In this document: positions 31,842-42,038 of the stretch, piece after piece | Position numbering within the stretch: position 1 is the first letter of the stretch | How the letters are laid out: the number at the start of each line of letters is the position of its first letter | Notes under the pieces: generated by a model | The model's database searches: none | The model's input: the letters and a program-made list of their open reading frames with translations, nothing else | What the model was told of the DNA's origin: nothing | From: Algibacter lectus | GTDB lineage: Bacteria > Bacteroidota > Bacteroidia > Flavobacteriales > Flavobacteriaceae | Length of the DNA stretch: 64,000 bases | Direction of reading: 5' to 3' | Assembly (NCBI RefSeq): GCF_900112395.1 | Contig: NZ_FOLN01000006.1 | Coordinates: 186,001 to 250,000, forward strand | Made by a program: the position numbers and the translations under genes

Positions 31842-34046
31842 TTAGTTGGCTACTTCGCTAATAAATTTTATACGGTATAATCGAAGTTCTTCATCGTCGT
31901 AATCACCATCAAATTCTTCAATAGCATCAGAGATACTATCAGTGCTAGACTCCATGAAATAATCGTGAATTTCTTCTTGTTGATCTTCATCGAGAATATC
32001 GTCTACCCAGTACGTAATATTTAATTTAGTACCAGAATACACAATGGCTTCCATTTCTTTTATAAAATCGCTCATAGACATTCCTTTCGACGATGCAATA
32101 TCGTCTAGAGGAAGTTTACGGTCTACGTTTTGAATAATGTATAGCTTGTTTGCTGAGTTGCTTCCGGTAGATTTTACAACTAAATCGTCAGGACGCGTAA
32201 TATCATTATCTTCTACATATTGCGCTATAAGTGCCACGAAATCTTTACCGTACTTCTTAGCTTTTCCGTCTCCTACACCGTGTACATTACCAAGTTCAAC
32301 AATGGTTACAGGGTATTTAAGCGCCATATCTTCTAAAGATGGATCTTGAAAAACCACAAATGGTGGTACGCCTAATTTTTTAGCATTCTTTTTACGTAAA
32401 TCTTTTAGCATACGCATTAAAGTAGCATCGGCAACGGCATTTGCTCCTTTTGCTGCTGTAACTACAGAGCCATCTTCTTGTGCACCATCAAAAATATGAT
32501 CTTCCGTCATCATGAAAGATTCTGGATTTGCTATAAAATCACGACCGGCGTCTTTTAATTTTATAACACCATAGGTTTCAATATCTTTTTTAAGAAACCC
32601 GGATACTAATACTTGGCGCAAAAGTGCCATCCAGTATTTATTATCTCTAACTTTTCCTTTTCCAAAAAAGTCTTGCTCGTTGGTTTTATGAGAATTTATG
32701 AGTGCGTTTTCTTTACCTATAATAACGTTTACCAAATCTTTAGATTTGTACTTTTCATTTGTTTTAGAAATGGTTTCCAGTAGAATTTTAACTTCGTCTT
32801 TGGCTTCCACTTTCTTTTTAGGATGCCTAACGTTGTCGTCCATATCGCCACCTTCTCCAGTTTCGGTATCAAATTCCTCACCAAAATAATGAAGAATAAA
32901 TTTACGTCGCGAAATAGAAGTTTCTGCGAAAGCAACAACTTCTTGTAGTAAGGCGTGCCCAATTTCTTGCTCGGCCACAGGCTTACCAGACATGAATTTT
33001 TCTAATTTCTCTATGTCTTTATACGCATAATAAGCTAAGCAATGCCCCTCACCGCCATCGCGACCTGCACGACCGGTTTCTTGGTAATAACTTTCTATAC
33101 TTTTTGGAATATCGTGATGGATTACAAAGCGTACATCGGGTTTATCGATTCCCATACCAAAGGCTATGGTTGCTACAATAACATCGCAATCTTCCATTAA
33201 GAATTTATCTTGGTGGCTCGATCTTGTTTTTGCATCTAAACCGGCATGGTAAGGTAGTGCGTTTATACCGTTTACTTGTAAAACTTGCGCCAACTCTTCT
33301 ACCCGCTTACGACTTAAACAATAGATAATACCCGATTTACCATCGTTTTGCTTTACAAAGCGAATAATATCGGCATCTACATTTTTAGTTTTTGAGCGTA
33401 CTTCGTAATATAAATTGGGTCTATTAAAAGAAGCCTTAAAAGTTGTAGCTCCCGAAATACCTAAGTTTTTAATAATATCTTCTTGTACTTTAGGTGTTGC
33501 CGTTGCGGTTAAACCAATAATTGGAATATTATCGCCTATACGTCCGATAATATGTCTTAAATTTCTATATTCTGGTCTAAAATCGTGTCCCCATTCACTA
33601 ATACAGTGCGCCTCATCGACGGCCATGAATGATATTTTTACAGTACGTAAAAACTCAACATTTTCCTCTTTTGTTAACGACTCCGGAGCCACATAAAGTA
33701 ATTTGGTTACCCCATTTACAATATCTTCCTTTACCCGCTTAACTTCGGTTTTGTTTAGAGATGAATTTAATACATGCGCAACGCCTTCTTCATTCGAAAT
33801 CCCTCGAATAGCATCAACTTGATTTTTCATTAAAGCAATTAGTGGCGATACCACAATTGCTGTACCTTCTTGCATTAACGCAGGTAGTTGGTAACATAGC
33901 GATTTACCACCACCTGTAGGCATGATCACGAATGTGTGATTGCCCGAAATAATACTTGTTACTACATCTTCTTGCAGTCCTTTGAATTGATTGAATCCAA
34001 AATATTTTTTTAAGGCACTGTGTATTTCTTTTTTAACTGTCAACAT
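31842..34046 (-). CDS. recQ: ATP-dependent DNA helicase RecQ
   Basis: This 734-residue SF2 helicase has Walker [12 protein letters not shown] (~43), [17 protein letters not shown] (~140), [10 protein letters not shown], and the helicase C-terminal block [12 protein letters not shown]. It then has an RQC region and an HRDC domain ([32 protein letters not shown]). A further acidic C-terminal tail of ~130 residues is typical of Bacteroidota RecQ. It unwinds DNA 3' to 5' in repair and recombination. The zinc-binding cysteines of the RQC are not evident, as in many Bacteroidota members. Confidence 0.95.
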   Translation of the reverse strand: MLTVKKEIHSALKKYFGFNQFKGLQEDVVTSIISGNHTFVIMPTGGGKSLCYQLPALMQEGTAIVVSPLIALMKNQVDAIRGISNEEGVAHVLNSSLNKTEVKRVKEDIVNGVTKLLYVAPESLTKEENVEFLRTVKISFMAVDEAHCISEWGHDFRPEYRNLRHIIGRIGDNIPIIGLTATATPKVQEDIIKNLGISGATTFKASFNRPNLYYEVRSKTKNVDADIIRFVKQNDGKSGIIYCLSRKRVEELAQVLQVNGINALPYHAGLDAKTRSSHQDKFLMEDCDVIVATIAFGMGIDKPDVRFVIHHDIPKSIESYYQETGRAGRDGGEGHCLAYYAYKDIEKLEKFMSGKPVAEQEIGHALLQEVVAFAETSISRRKFILHYFGEEFDTETGEGGDMDDNVRHPKKKVEAKDEVKILLETISKTNEKYKSKDLVNVIIGKENALINSHKTNEQDFFGKGKVRDNKYWMALLRQVLVSGFLKKDIETYGVIKLKDAGRDFIANPESFMMTEDHIFDGAQEDGSVVTAAKGANAVADATLMRMLKDLRKKNAKKLGVPPFVVFQDPSLEDMALKYPVTIVELGNVHGVGDGKAKKYGKDFVALIAQYVEDNDITRPDDLVVKSTGSNSANKLYIIQNVDRKLPLDDIASSKGMSMSDFIKEMEAIVYSGTKLNITYWVDDILDEDQQEEIHDYFMESSTDSISDAIEEFDGDYDDEELRLYRIKFISEVAN

Positions 34047-34140
34047 GAATTGTATAAATTATTTCTTACTTGCAAATTGTAAACACACAAAAGCCTATTA
34101 ATTGCTTTCAATTTCATTGCGTATTTAGAGAGTCTCAATC

Positions 34141-34170
34141 TTTTTTTCGTTAGTTTTGCAACGAAAAAAA
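34141..34170 (+). promoter_or_regulatory. Palindrome overlapping a TAGTTTTG box upstream of kdsD
   Basis: A perfect 11-bp inverted repeat (TTTTTTTCGTT / AACGAAAAAAA) has the loop AGTTTTGC, so a TAGTTTTG sequence (34151-34158) matching TAnnTTTG sits at its centre. It lies between divergent recQ and kdsD. No well-spaced TTG is seen upstream. It could be an operator or simply a cruciform-prone A/T tract. Confidence 0.35.
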
Positions 34171-34252
34171 CAAGTTAAAATAAAATTAATTTGGTTATCA
34201 AGTTTAAAGATAATAAAATCTTTAATGCTTCAACTATAAAAAATAATAAATT

Positions 34253-35218
34253 TTGAGTACAGAAAATTCTATTATTGAAACTGCTAAGCAAACAATTGAA
34301 ATGGAAAGTAAAGCCATTTTAAACTTATCTAGCTTAGTAACAGAAGATTTTGCAGCTGCTGTAAATCTTATATATAACTCCAAAGGTCGCGTTATTATTA
34401 CAGGTATTGGCAAAAGCGCCATTATTGGTAATAAAATAGTAGCCACTTTAAACTCTACCGGAACGCCTGCCATTTTTATGCATGCAGCCGATGCCATACA
34501 TGGTGATTTGGGTTTAATTTTAAACGATGATGTGGTAATCTGTTTATCGAAAAGTGGTAACACGCCAGAAATAAAAGTTATAATTCCGTTGATAAAACGC
34601 GCAAACAATAAAATGATTGCTATTACCGGAAATACAAATTCATTTTTAGCGCAACATGCTGATTATGTTTTAAATGCTTACGTAGAAAAAGAGGCTTGCC
34701 CAAACAATTTAGCACCAACAACAAGCACAACGGCACAACTAGTAATTGGTGATGCTCTTGCCGTTTGTTTGTTAAATTTACGTGGTTTTTCGAGTACAGA
34801 TTTTGCTAAATACCATCCTGGTGGCGCATTAGGTAAAAAACTATATTTAAGGGTTGAAGATATCTCTTCTACCAACGAAAAACCTGCAGTTAATGGTGAC
34901 GCGAGTATTAAAGAAGTTATTGTTGAAATTACGGCTAAAATGCTAGGTGTTACTGCTGTTGTAGATAACAACGAAATTATAGGCATAATTACCGATGGTG
35001 ATTTACGTAGAATGCTTACCAAAGTAGACGATTTTTCTAACCTTACCGCTAAAGATATTATGGGTGCCAACCCTAAACGTATTCAAGCAAACGCAATGGC
35101 TATTGAGGCTTTAGAAATCATGGAAGCCAACGATATTTCGCAACTTTTAGTTGAGCATGAAGGTAAATATGCAGGTGTTGTACACTTACACGATTTAATA
35201 AAAGAAGGTATTATATAA
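34253..35218 (+). CDS. kdsD: Arabinose-5-phosphate isomerase (KpsF/GutQ/KdsD)
   Basis: 321 residues with an N-terminal SIS domain (TGIGKSAIIGNKI, SKSGNTPEI, APTTSTTAQ) and two CBS motifs at about 200-321. It interconverts ribulose 5-phosphate and arabinose 5-phosphate, the first step to KDO for lipopolysaccharide. The only start consistent with the conserved N-terminus (SIIETAKQTIEMESKAIL) is a TTG at 34253, because a TAA lies two codons upstream and the next ATG would remove conserved sequence. Its stop overlaps the tatC start (TAATG). Confidence 0.9.
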   Translation: MSTENSIIETAKQTIEMESKAILNLSSLVTEDFAAAVNLIYNSKGRVIITGIGKSAIIGNKIVATLNSTGTPAIFMHAADAIHGDLGLILNDDVVICLSKSGNTPEIKVIIPLIKRANNKMIAITGNTNSFLAQHADYVLNAYVEKEACPNNLAPTTSTTAQLVIGDALAVCLLNLRGFSSTDFAKYHPGGALGKKLYLRVEDISSTNEKPAVNGDASIKEVIVEITAKMLGVTAVVDNNEIIGIITDGDLRRMLTKVDDFSNLTAKDIMGANPKRIQANAMAIEALEIMEANDISQLLVEHEGKYAGVVHLHDLIKEGII

Positions 35219-36051
35219 TGGCAAAAAAGGATATTAATGAGATGTCTTTTTTAGACCATCTCGAAGATTTACGCTGGCACCTAATTAGAATTTGCTCGGC
35301 TGTAATGATTGTGGCCACGTTAGCATATATTTTTAGTCGTTTTATTTTCGACGAAATTATTTTTGCGCCACTACATATGGATTTCCCAACGTACGATTTC
35401 CTATGTAAAGCGGCTCAATTTCTTGATGTTACCACCACGTTTTGTGCCGACAAAATTCCGTTAATTTTACAAAACCGAACCATGGCAGGGCAATTTTCTG
35501 CCGATATTTGGACAGCTATTTTGGGCGGTTTCATTATCTCATTTCCTTACGTAATTTACCAATTATGGAGTTTTATTAGTCCGGGTTTACATAAAGAAGA
35601 ACGTAAGCATTCGCGTGGTTTTATTATTATTTGCTCACTCCTATTCTTTATAGGTGTCCTTTTTGGTTACTATATCATCACACCGCTATCTATTAATTTC
35701 TTGGCAAACTATAGCATATCGTCTATGGTAGATAACCAAATAGATATTAGCTCTTATATTGCCTTAGTTCGTGCTTCAGCATTAGCTTCGGGATTAATTT
35801 TCGAGTTACCAATCATTATTTATTTTCTAACAAAAATAGGTTTGGTTACGCCAGAGTTCTTAAAAACTTATCGAAAATACGCTATGGTAATTGTATTAAT
35901 TTTATCTGCAATTATTACGCCTCCAGATATTGCCAGTCAGGTTATTGTGGCAATTCCTATTATAATTTTGTACCAAGTAAGTATCACTATTTCTAAAATA
36001 GTGATTAGAAATCAAAAACGAAAAGAGAAAAAAAATGTCAGAGTCAGTTAA
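35218..36051 (+). CDS. tatC: Sec-independent protein translocase TatC
   Basis: 277 residues with the TatC N-terminal signature MSFLDHLEDLRWHLIR and about six membrane helices. The first periplasmic loop is enlarged with two cysteines (CKAAQFLDVTTTFC), as often in Bacteroidota. The conserved YQLWSFISPGLHKEER block follows the second helix. It is the twin-arginine signal receptor in the inner membrane. It overlaps kdsD by one base upstream and the AhpD-like gene by 17 bases downstream. Confidence 0.95.
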   Translation: MAKKDINEMSFLDHLEDLRWHLIRICSAVMIVATLAYIFSRFIFDEIIFAPLHMDFPTYDFLCKAAQFLDVTTTFCADKIPLILQNRTMAGQFSADIWTAILGGFIISFPYVIYQLWSFISPGLHKEERKHSRGFIIICSLLFFIGVLFGYYIITPLSINFLANYSISSMVDNQIDISSYIALVRASALASGLIFELPIIIYFLTKIGLVTPEFLKTYRKYAMVIVLILSAIITPPDIASQVIVAIPIIILYQVSITISKIVIRNQKRKEKKNVRVS

Positions 36052-36391
36052 AGAATTCAACGATTACCGTTCTAAAATGAACGATAAAATTTTAGGTGAT
36101 AACAATAAAATTATAAAACGTATTTTTAATTTAGACACTAACGCTTTCGCGGAAGGAGCTCTAGATGTAAAAACTAAAGAGTTACTTGGTTTGGTAGCTT
36201 CTACTGTTTTACGCTGCGACGATTGTGTAAAATACCACTTAGAAACCAGTTATAAAATTGGACTAAAAAAAGAAGAAGTTGTAGAAGCTTTAGGTATTGC
36301 AACCCTAGTAGGCGGAACTATTGTAATTCCACATTTACGTCGTGCTTATGAGTTTTGGGATGCCTTGGAAGAAGATAGCAAAACCCAATAA
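36035..36391 (+). CDS. Carboxymuconolactone decarboxylase family protein (AhpD-like)
   Basis: 118 residues. The CMD/AhpD fold is shown by LRCDDCVKYHLE, with the CxxC thiols and the nearby His of the alkylhydroperoxidase active site, plus VVEALGIATLVGG. It is probably a thiol-disulfide or peroxidase-type enzyme; the exact substrate is unknown. It starts inside the tatC end, so translation is coupled to tatC, and it precedes lptB by 71 nt. Confidence 0.88.
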   Translation: MSESVKEFNDYRSKMNDKILGDNNKIIKRIFNLDTNAFAEGALDVKTKELLGLVASTVLRCDDCVKYHLETSYKIGLKKEEVVEALGIATLVGGTIVIPHLRRAYEFWDALEEDSKTQ

Positions 36392-36462
36392 AAACATAAA
36401 AAACCAACAACTGTTAAAGAAGTGTATATGATTTCACTATTTTTAACGTTCATTATAAAGAT

Positions 36463-37203
36463 ATGATTTTAAAAGCCGAAAATTTAATGAAGTCCTATAG
36501 CGGACGAAAAGTTGTAAAAGATATTTCTCTTGAAGTTAACCAAGGCGAAATTGTTGGACTTTTAGGCCCTAATGGTGCCGGAAAAACAACATCTTTTTAC
36601 ATGATTGTTGGTTTAGTAAAACCTAACGGTGGACATATCTTTCTTGATAATAAAGAGATTACCAACTACCCAATGTACAAGCGTGCACAAAACGGTATTG
36701 GTTACTTAGCTCAAGAAGCTTCGGTATTTAGAAAACTAAGTATTGAAGATAATATTTTAAGTGTATTACAACTTACCAAATTAAGCAAGAAAGAACAAGT
36801 CCATAAAATGGAATCTCTTATTGATGAGTTTGGTTTAGGACATATTAGAAAATCTCGTGGCGATTTATTGTCTGGTGGTGAGCGTCGTAGAACAGAAATT
36901 GCTCGCGCCCTTGCAACCGACCCTAGTTTTATTCTACTCGATGAACCTTTTGCAGGTGTAGATCCTGTGGCTGTAGAAGATATTCAGCGTATTGTGGCAC
37001 AACTTACTAAAAAGAATATTGGTATCTTAATTACCGATCATAACGTGCAAGAAACACTAGCCATTACCGATAGAACATACTTAATGTTTGAAGGTAGTAT
37101 TTTAAAAGCTGGTGAACCAGAAGAACTTGCTAGTGATGAAATGGTACGTAAAGTATATTTAGGTCAGAACTTTGAATTGCGTAGAAAAAAGATTAGAGAA
37201 TAG
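36463..37203 (+). CDS. lptB: LPS export ABC transporter ATP-binding protein LptB
   Basis: 246 residues. Walker A LLGPNGAGKTTSFYM (~34), Q-loop YLAQEASVFRKLS, signature LSGGERRRTEIARAL, Walker B FILLDEPFAGVDP and switch His in ITDHNV all match LptB. The LptB-typical LTKLSKKEQ and C-terminal AGEPEELASDEMVRKVYLG are present. It energises lipopolysaccharide transport from the inner membrane with LptFG. It ends a plus-strand run that includes kdsD, which fits an LPS function, and a strong terminator follows. Confidence 0.95.
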   Translation: MILKAENLMKSYSGRKVVKDISLEVNQGEIVGLLGPNGAGKTTSFYMIVGLVKPNGGHIFLDNKEITNYPMYKRAQNGIGYLAQEASVFRKLSIEDNILSVLQLTKLSKKEQVHKMESLIDEFGLGHIRKSRGDLLSGGERRRTEIARALATDPSFILLDEPFAGVDPVAVEDIQRIVAQLTKKNIGILITDHNVQETLAITDRTYLMFEGSILKAGEPEELASDEMVRKVYLGQNFELRRKKIRE

Positions 37204-37228
37204 AACATTACCTCACACAATACTATAA

Positions 37229-37266
37229 AAAAGCCGTTAGTAATAAACTTATTACTAACGGCTTTT
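37229..37266. terminator. Bidirectional intrinsic terminator after lptB
   Basis: A near-perfect long stem, AAAAGCCGTTAGTAATAA facing TTATTACTAACGGCTTTT, has A-runs on one side and T-runs on the other. It terminates lptB on the plus strand and the convergent minus-strand gene. Confidence 0.9.
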
Positions 37267-37341
37267 ATTATTTCTAGTTATTCTTAAAGGAATCGAAAAG
37301 CCAAACACCTCTCCAAAATTAAAAACAACATAGTAAATTAA

Positions 37342-37938
37342 TTATCCTTTTCTTCTTTCTAACAATACCATCATCATTAAACCCAAAAGAATACGGTATT
37401 CATCGTCATTATCAATTTCTTGTAATTTAGAAACACTAAACTTTCTTCCAAAAAAAGATCCCTCTTTTTTAAGCTTAACCACAGCTTTATTATTCAAATC
37501 GATTACACTATAACTCGGATTGAAAAAATATCCTGTAAACATCCCTAAAATTGGTATTTCACCAAACATGGAGTCGAATACTTTTACCCAAGCATTATCT
37601 TCACGAATATGATATTGTAATTTTTGATTTTGATCAATAAGTTCATATTGCGCTTTCCAAATGGATCTCCACCCTTTTCTTGCAATTTTACCAAGCTCAT
37701 TACCTTCTTTATCTTTAAAACTGTAGGCCGCAGAAAAATCGATCCATCTATCTGCTTGTATTCTATAATTTACTTCAGTCTTGTTTTCATTATTATAGAT
37801 AAGAATATCTTCTTTAAGCTTAAACATTTTTTGCCTAACATATGCAACGGTAGCTCCAGAAGCATCGGTTGCAACAAAATCGTTAGCAAAAGTCGAAATG
37901 TTAAACTTAAAATTTAATGGAAATGAAATATTTTGCAT
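37342..37938 (-). CDS. LURP-one-related / scramblase-like protein
   Basis: 198 residues with the tubby-like beta-barrel pattern of LURP-one/phospholipid scramblase relatives: FNISTFANDFVATDASG at the N-terminus, VAYVRQKMFKLKEDILIYNNE, IDFSAAYSFKDKEGNELGKI and GWRSIWKAQYELID. No membrane helix except a weak hydrophobic C-terminus (LLGLMMMVLLERRKG). Function in bacteria is not established. It lies 10 nt after terC on the same strand. Confidence 0.75.
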   Translation of the reverse strand: MQNISFPLNFKFNISTFANDFVATDASGATVAYVRQKMFKLKEDILIYNNENKTEVNYRIQADRWIDFSAAYSFKDKEGNELGKIARKGWRSIWKAQYELIDQNQKLQYHIREDNAWVKVFDSMFGEIPILGMFTGYFFNPSYSVIDLNNKAVVKLKKEGSFFGRKFSVSKLQEIDNDDEYRILLGLMMMVLLERRKG

Positions 37939-37947
37939 ATCGATAAA

Positions 37948-38757
37948 CTATTTATTTTTAGCAGCTTGTTCTTTTAATAATTTCTTTTGGTAACGCCCTT
38001 GCACCACATCTACAATAACTAAAACCGCTAATACAAAATAGAACGTTGTTTTACTCATTGGCACAATATTTTCACCAAATATATTGATATGCGCTAAGTG
38101 ACCACCTTCGGTAACTAACATAATACCAACTATAAAAAGAATGAATAAACCAAGCACTTCGTACATTCTATTTTTTGCTAAGAATGAAGAAATTTTATCG
38201 GCTAATACCAACATTAATAATCCACTTGCAACAATAGCAATGGCCATAATTATAAACGCTGCAGTTGTATTTTCTAAATGACTAGTAAGTCCAATTGCGG
38301 CCAGAATAGAATCGAAAGAGAATACTAAATTCATAATTACAATACTCGTAATTACAGCATTAGCAGACTTTAAACGCTTGCCATCACCACCTTCTACATT
38401 ATGCTCTAAATCATGATTAGAAATCATGTGCCAAATTTCCTTAATAGCTGTGTAAATTATAAATCCGCCACCAACTAACACAATAATACTATGCCCATTG
38501 AAAGCAAAATGAAGAATATCACCAATACCACCTGTTAAGAATGAAAACGGTTCTTTAAAAAACCCAATAATGGAAACTAAAACAAATAGAAGTACTATTC
38601 TTAAAACAATGGCGATTAAAATACCAACCTTACGTACGCGTTTTTGCTCGCTTTCCGGAGCTTTTTTACTTTCTAATGAAATGTATAATAAGTTATCGAA
38701 TCCTAAAACAGCTTGTAAAAGAACTAGCATTAATAGCGTGAAAATGTTTTCTAACAT
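37948..38757 (-). CDS. TerC family integral membrane protein
   Basis: 269 residues with about seven membrane helices and the TerC acidic motifs: LGFDNLLYISLESKKAPESEQKR and MNLVFSFDSILAAIGLT. The acidic residues within helices are thought to handle metal ions. Family members are linked to tellurium resistance and to metal (manganese) export. It follows pssA by 7 nt. Substrate cannot be told from sequence. Confidence 0.9.
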   Translation of the reverse strand: MLENIFTLLMLVLLQAVLGFDNLLYISLESKKAPESEQKRVRKVGILIAIVLRIVLLFVLVSIIGFFKEPFSFLTGGIGDILHFAFNGHSIIVLVGGGFIIYTAIKEIWHMISNHDLEHNVEGGDGKRLKSANAVITSIVIMNLVFSFDSILAAIGLTSHLENTTAAFIIMAIAIVASGLLMLVLADKISSFLAKNRMYEVLGLFILFIVGIMLVTEGGHLAHINIFGENIVPMSKTTFYFVLAVLVIVDVVQGRYQKKLLKEQAAKNK

Positions 38758-38764
38758 TGGTAAA

Positions 38765-39517
38765 TTATTTGGAGTTTAGATTATCTATAACAGATAAAAA
38801 TATATAAAGAATTATTATTAAAGGTATGGCTGCAAACTGTAAAACAATTAAAAGTACAACGCACAAAATTAGAAAAATATAGCGCATTACATTATCCTTA
38901 AAACCATAATTTTTAAATTTTAAGGCGAATAATTTTATATTGGCATTTAATATGTAGCAACTAAGTAACGTAAGGCCTATTAAAAACCACTTATTCAAAA
39001 TAATAGAGTTTATAAGGTCACTATTTTGAAATTCTAGAATAAGAGGTAACGATAGTATTAAAAGTGCATTTGCAGGTGTTGGCAAGCCTTTAAAGTAGGT
39101 TTGTTGATCTTCATCAATATTAAATTTTGCTAATCGATATGCCGATCCTAAAGTGACCAACAATCCCATTAATGGCAAAATTTGCAATTCAGCACCAATC
39201 CAACTAGAATGCTCTTGCCAATGCGAAGCTTCAGAATAATCTACAAAACCACCCGTAGCTAACATTAATAGTTTATACATTATAATTCCAGGAACCAAAC
39301 CACTGGTTACCATATCTGCCAGAGAATCTAACTGTAATCCCAATGGGCTAGATACATTTAGTTTTCTTGCTGCAAGACCATCAAAGAAATCGAAAAATAT
39401 GCCTAAAAACACAAATAATGCTGCTGCAACAAAATCATCATTTACCGCTAAAATAACAGCAATACATCCGCTTAACAAATTTAAAAGCGTAATGGCATTA
39501 GGTATGTGTTTCTTCAT
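38765..39517 (-). CDS. pssA: CDP-diacylglycerol--serine O-phosphatidyltransferase
   Basis: 250 residues, about seven to eight membrane helices. The CDP-alcohol phosphotransferase motif DG-x2-AR-x8-G-x3-D-x3-D is visible in DGLAARKLNVSSPLGLQLDS. It makes phosphatidylserine, the precursor of phosphatidylethanolamine. It is the first gene of a three-gene minus-strand group with terC and the LURP-one-like protein. The N-terminal KKHIPNAITLLNLLSGC is typical of the family. Confidence 0.93.
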   Translation of the reverse strand: MKKHIPNAITLLNLLSGCIAVILAVNDDFVAAALFVFLGIFFDFFDGLAARKLNVSSPLGLQLDSLADMVTSGLVPGIIMYKLLMLATGGFVDYSEASHWQEHSSWIGAELQILPLMGLLVTLGSAYRLAKFNIDEDQQTYFKGLPTPANALLILSLPLILEFQNSDLINSIILNKWFLIGLTLLSCYILNANIKLFALKFKNYGFKDNVMRYIFLILCVVLLIVLQFAAIPLIIILYIFLSVIDNLNSK

Positions 39518-39667
39518 ATTTAGTCTTTTAAGTTTGTAAAAATAGCAAACAAATTTCGTCTAAAACAATATCTATCGTAAATTCAAGTTTATAGACTTAA
39601 ATATTACGCCATTAGACAGCAAATAAGTTGAAGTTTCAATTTGAAATTTTATGATTAAATAGGTATT

Positions 39668-40765
39668 ATGTGCATCTTTGTAAAAAATTTACGATTGAAA
39701 CTTAACCTGACCACCTTATTCTTTATATTATCTATTTCGGTATTTAGCCAAACGGTTAGAAAATACTCGAACGAATTTATGAATATTGGTGTAGATGCGG
39801 CGGCATTAGGTATGAGTAACGCCGTAACTTCGCATTCTGCCGATGTTAATTCTGGTTATTGGAATCCGGCAGGGCTTTTAAAATTAGAAGACAATCAGCT
39901 TTCATTGATGCACTCGAGCTACTTTGCAAATATTGCGAATTATGATTATGCGGCTTATGCCATGCCTTTAGACGATAGAAGTGCCATTGGAATCTCGTTA
40001 ATACGATTTGCTGTTGACGATATTTTGAACACCACACAATTAATTGACGATCAAGGCAATATTAACTACGACAGAATTAGCCTATTTTCTACAGCAGATT
40101 ATGGATTAACCTTTTCTTATGCAAGAGCATTGCCTGTACAAGGCTTAAATTATGGTATAAATGCTAAAGTGATCCGCCGTGTTATTGGTGATTTTGCATC
40201 TTCATGGGGGTTTGGTTTCGATTTAGGTGTTCAGTTTGAAACCGAAAACGATTGGAAATTTGGTGTTATGGCTCGAGATATTACCACAACTTTTAATGCT
40301 TGGGCCATTGATGAAGAAGAATTTGCAACCGTGCAAGATGCTGTTGAAGGACAAAACCAAGAGTTACCTGAAACTACCGAAATTACTATTCCTAAATTAC
40401 AAATAGGAATTTCTAAACTTGTAGATTTTAATTATGATTATACCTTATTAACAGCTGTAAACCTGAATGTGAGATTTGAAGAAAATAATGATATTATTTC
40501 GTCTTCCGTAGCCAGTATCAATCCTGCCTTAGGTTTTGAATTTGGCTATATCGATATGGTTTATTTACGTGCCGGAATGGGGAATTTTCAGAATGAATTA
40601 CAGCTCGATAATACAGAGCAACTTAGTTTTCAACCAAGTTTTGGTGTTGGTTTTAAATACAACGGCATTCAGGTAGATTATGCTTTTACCGATATTGGCG
40701 ACCAAAGTGTTGCGCTCTACTCTAATGTGTTTTCGTTAAAAATTGACTTAAGCGTTTTTAGATAA
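39668..40765 (+). CDS. PorV/PorQ-family outer membrane protein
   Basis: 365 residues. After a signal peptide ending near VFSQ it shows the PorV/Q pattern: KYSNEFMNIGVDAAALGMSNA, GYWNPAGL and many amphipathic strands, consistent with a FadL-like outer-membrane barrel. PorV takes part in type IX secretion; this paralog is not near other T9SS genes, so its exact role is open. The ATG at 39668 gives a slightly long n-region; a later start is possible. It is followed by the DUF4105 gene after 12 nt. Confidence 0.8.
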   Translation: MCIFVKNLRLKLNLTTLFFILSISVFSQTVRKYSNEFMNIGVDAAALGMSNAVTSHSADVNSGYWNPAGLLKLEDNQLSLMHSSYFANIANYDYAAYAMPLDDRSAIGISLIRFAVDDILNTTQLIDDQGNINYDRISLFSTADYGLTFSYARALPVQGLNYGINAKVIRRVIGDFASSWGFGFDLGVQFETENDWKFGVMARDITTTFNAWAIDEEEFATVQDAVEGQNQELPETTEITIPKLQIGISKLVDFNYDYTLLTAVNLNVRFEENNDIISSSVASINPALGFEFGYIDMVYLRAGMGNFQNELQLDNTEQLSFQPSFGVGFKYNGIQVDYAFTDIGDQSVALYSNVFSLKIDLSVFR

Positions 40766-40777
40766 TTTCTACTATTT

Positions 40778-41950
40778 ATGAAAAAAATATATTTTCTACT
40801 TATACTTTTATTTTCGTTTGAAGCTATACAAGCACAAGACCATTTACTATCTGAAAACGCAGAAATAAGCGTACTTACCGTTGGCCCAGGAAACGAATTA
40901 AATGATGCTTTTGGACATAGTGCTTTTAGAATAAAAGATACTTCTCGCGGCTTAGATGTGGTTTATGGTTATGGTCAATACGATTTTGACTCACCTAATT
41001 TTTATTTAAAATTTGCTCAGGGAAAATTGGATTACCTGATAAACAAATCGGAATTCAATAAATTTTATCAATACTATATTTATTTTAACAGAAGTATAAA
41101 AGCACAGGTTTTAAATTTATCTCAAGTTGAAAAGCAAAAACTTTACGATTTTCTAATTAATAACTACAAACCAGAAAACCGTAGATATCTCTATGAGTTC
41201 TTCTTTGATAATTGTGCTACCAAAATAAAAGAAGTCACTAATACCTCAGTAAACAATAGCATAATTTTTAATAAGCCAAAAGATTTTGAAGATGCTACTT
41301 TTAGAACATTAATTTACCAAAATGTCAAGAAAAATTCATGGGGAAGTTTTGGTATAGATTTAGCCTTAGGTTCTGTAATTGATAGACAAGCCACTCCTGA
41401 AGAACACATGTTTTTACCAGAAAACATCTATCGCTTTTTTGAAGTTGCAACTATTGGAGATGGAAACAAACCTTTAGTATCTCAAAACCATATTCTATTT
41501 AATAAGAAGGAAAAATATCTATCGACTTCATTTTTAACGAGTCCGTTATTTATAATTAGCCTTATTGGATGTTTTATAATTTTTATCACTTATAAAGATT
41601 ATAAAAAAGGAAAACGAAGTAATTGGTTAGATGTTAATTTATTTTCTATCACAGGTATTATTGGTATCGTTATTTTACTACTTTGGTTTGCGACCGACCA
41701 CACAGGAACACATCAAAACTACAACCTACTTTGGGCATTTGTTTTAAACATTTTTGTAATCGGACAACTTTTTAGAAAAACACCAAGCGCTTGGTTTTCA
41801 AAATATTTAAAATTCTTAATGATTATGCTGTGCCTACTCACCTTACATTGGTGTATTGGCGTACAAGTATTTGCTATTGGATTAATCCCGCTATTAGTAG
41901 CCTTATTTATTCGCTACCTATACCTAATACAACACTTTAACAGAAAGTAA
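40778..41950 (+). CDS. DUF4105 domain-containing membrane protein
   Basis: 390 residues. Signal peptide (MKKIYFLLILLFSFEAIQAQ), then a DUF4105-type extracytoplasmic domain with GPGNELNDAFGHSAFRI, GYGQYDF and FFDNCATKIKE. Four or so membrane helices fill the C-terminal third. The conserved His and Asn-Cys could form a papain-like active site, but enzymatic activity is not established. It probably forms an operon with the PorV/Q-like gene. Confidence 0.85.
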   Translation: MKKIYFLLILLFSFEAIQAQDHLLSENAEISVLTVGPGNELNDAFGHSAFRIKDTSRGLDVVYGYGQYDFDSPNFYLKFAQGKLDYLINKSEFNKFYQYYIYFNRSIKAQVLNLSQVEKQKLYDFLINNYKPENRRYLYEFFFDNCATKIKEVTNTSVNNSIIFNKPKDFEDATFRTLIYQNVKKNSWGSFGIDLALGSVIDRQATPEEHMFLPENIYRFFEVATIGDGNKPLVSQNHILFNKKEKYLSTSFLTSPLFIISLIGCFIIFITYKDYKKGKRSNWLDVNLFSITGIIGIVILLLWFATDHTGTHQNYNLLWAFVLNIFVIGQLFRKTPSAWFSKYLKFLMIMLCLLTLHWCIGVQVFAIGLIPLLVALFIRYLYLIQHFNRK

Positions 41951-42038
41951 AGACCGGTGTTTTGAGCTGAATTAAAAGCTTCGTTCTAAGATTGATTAAG
42001 GAATGTTAGGTTGTTCAGAATATCGAGTTAAAATCAGC

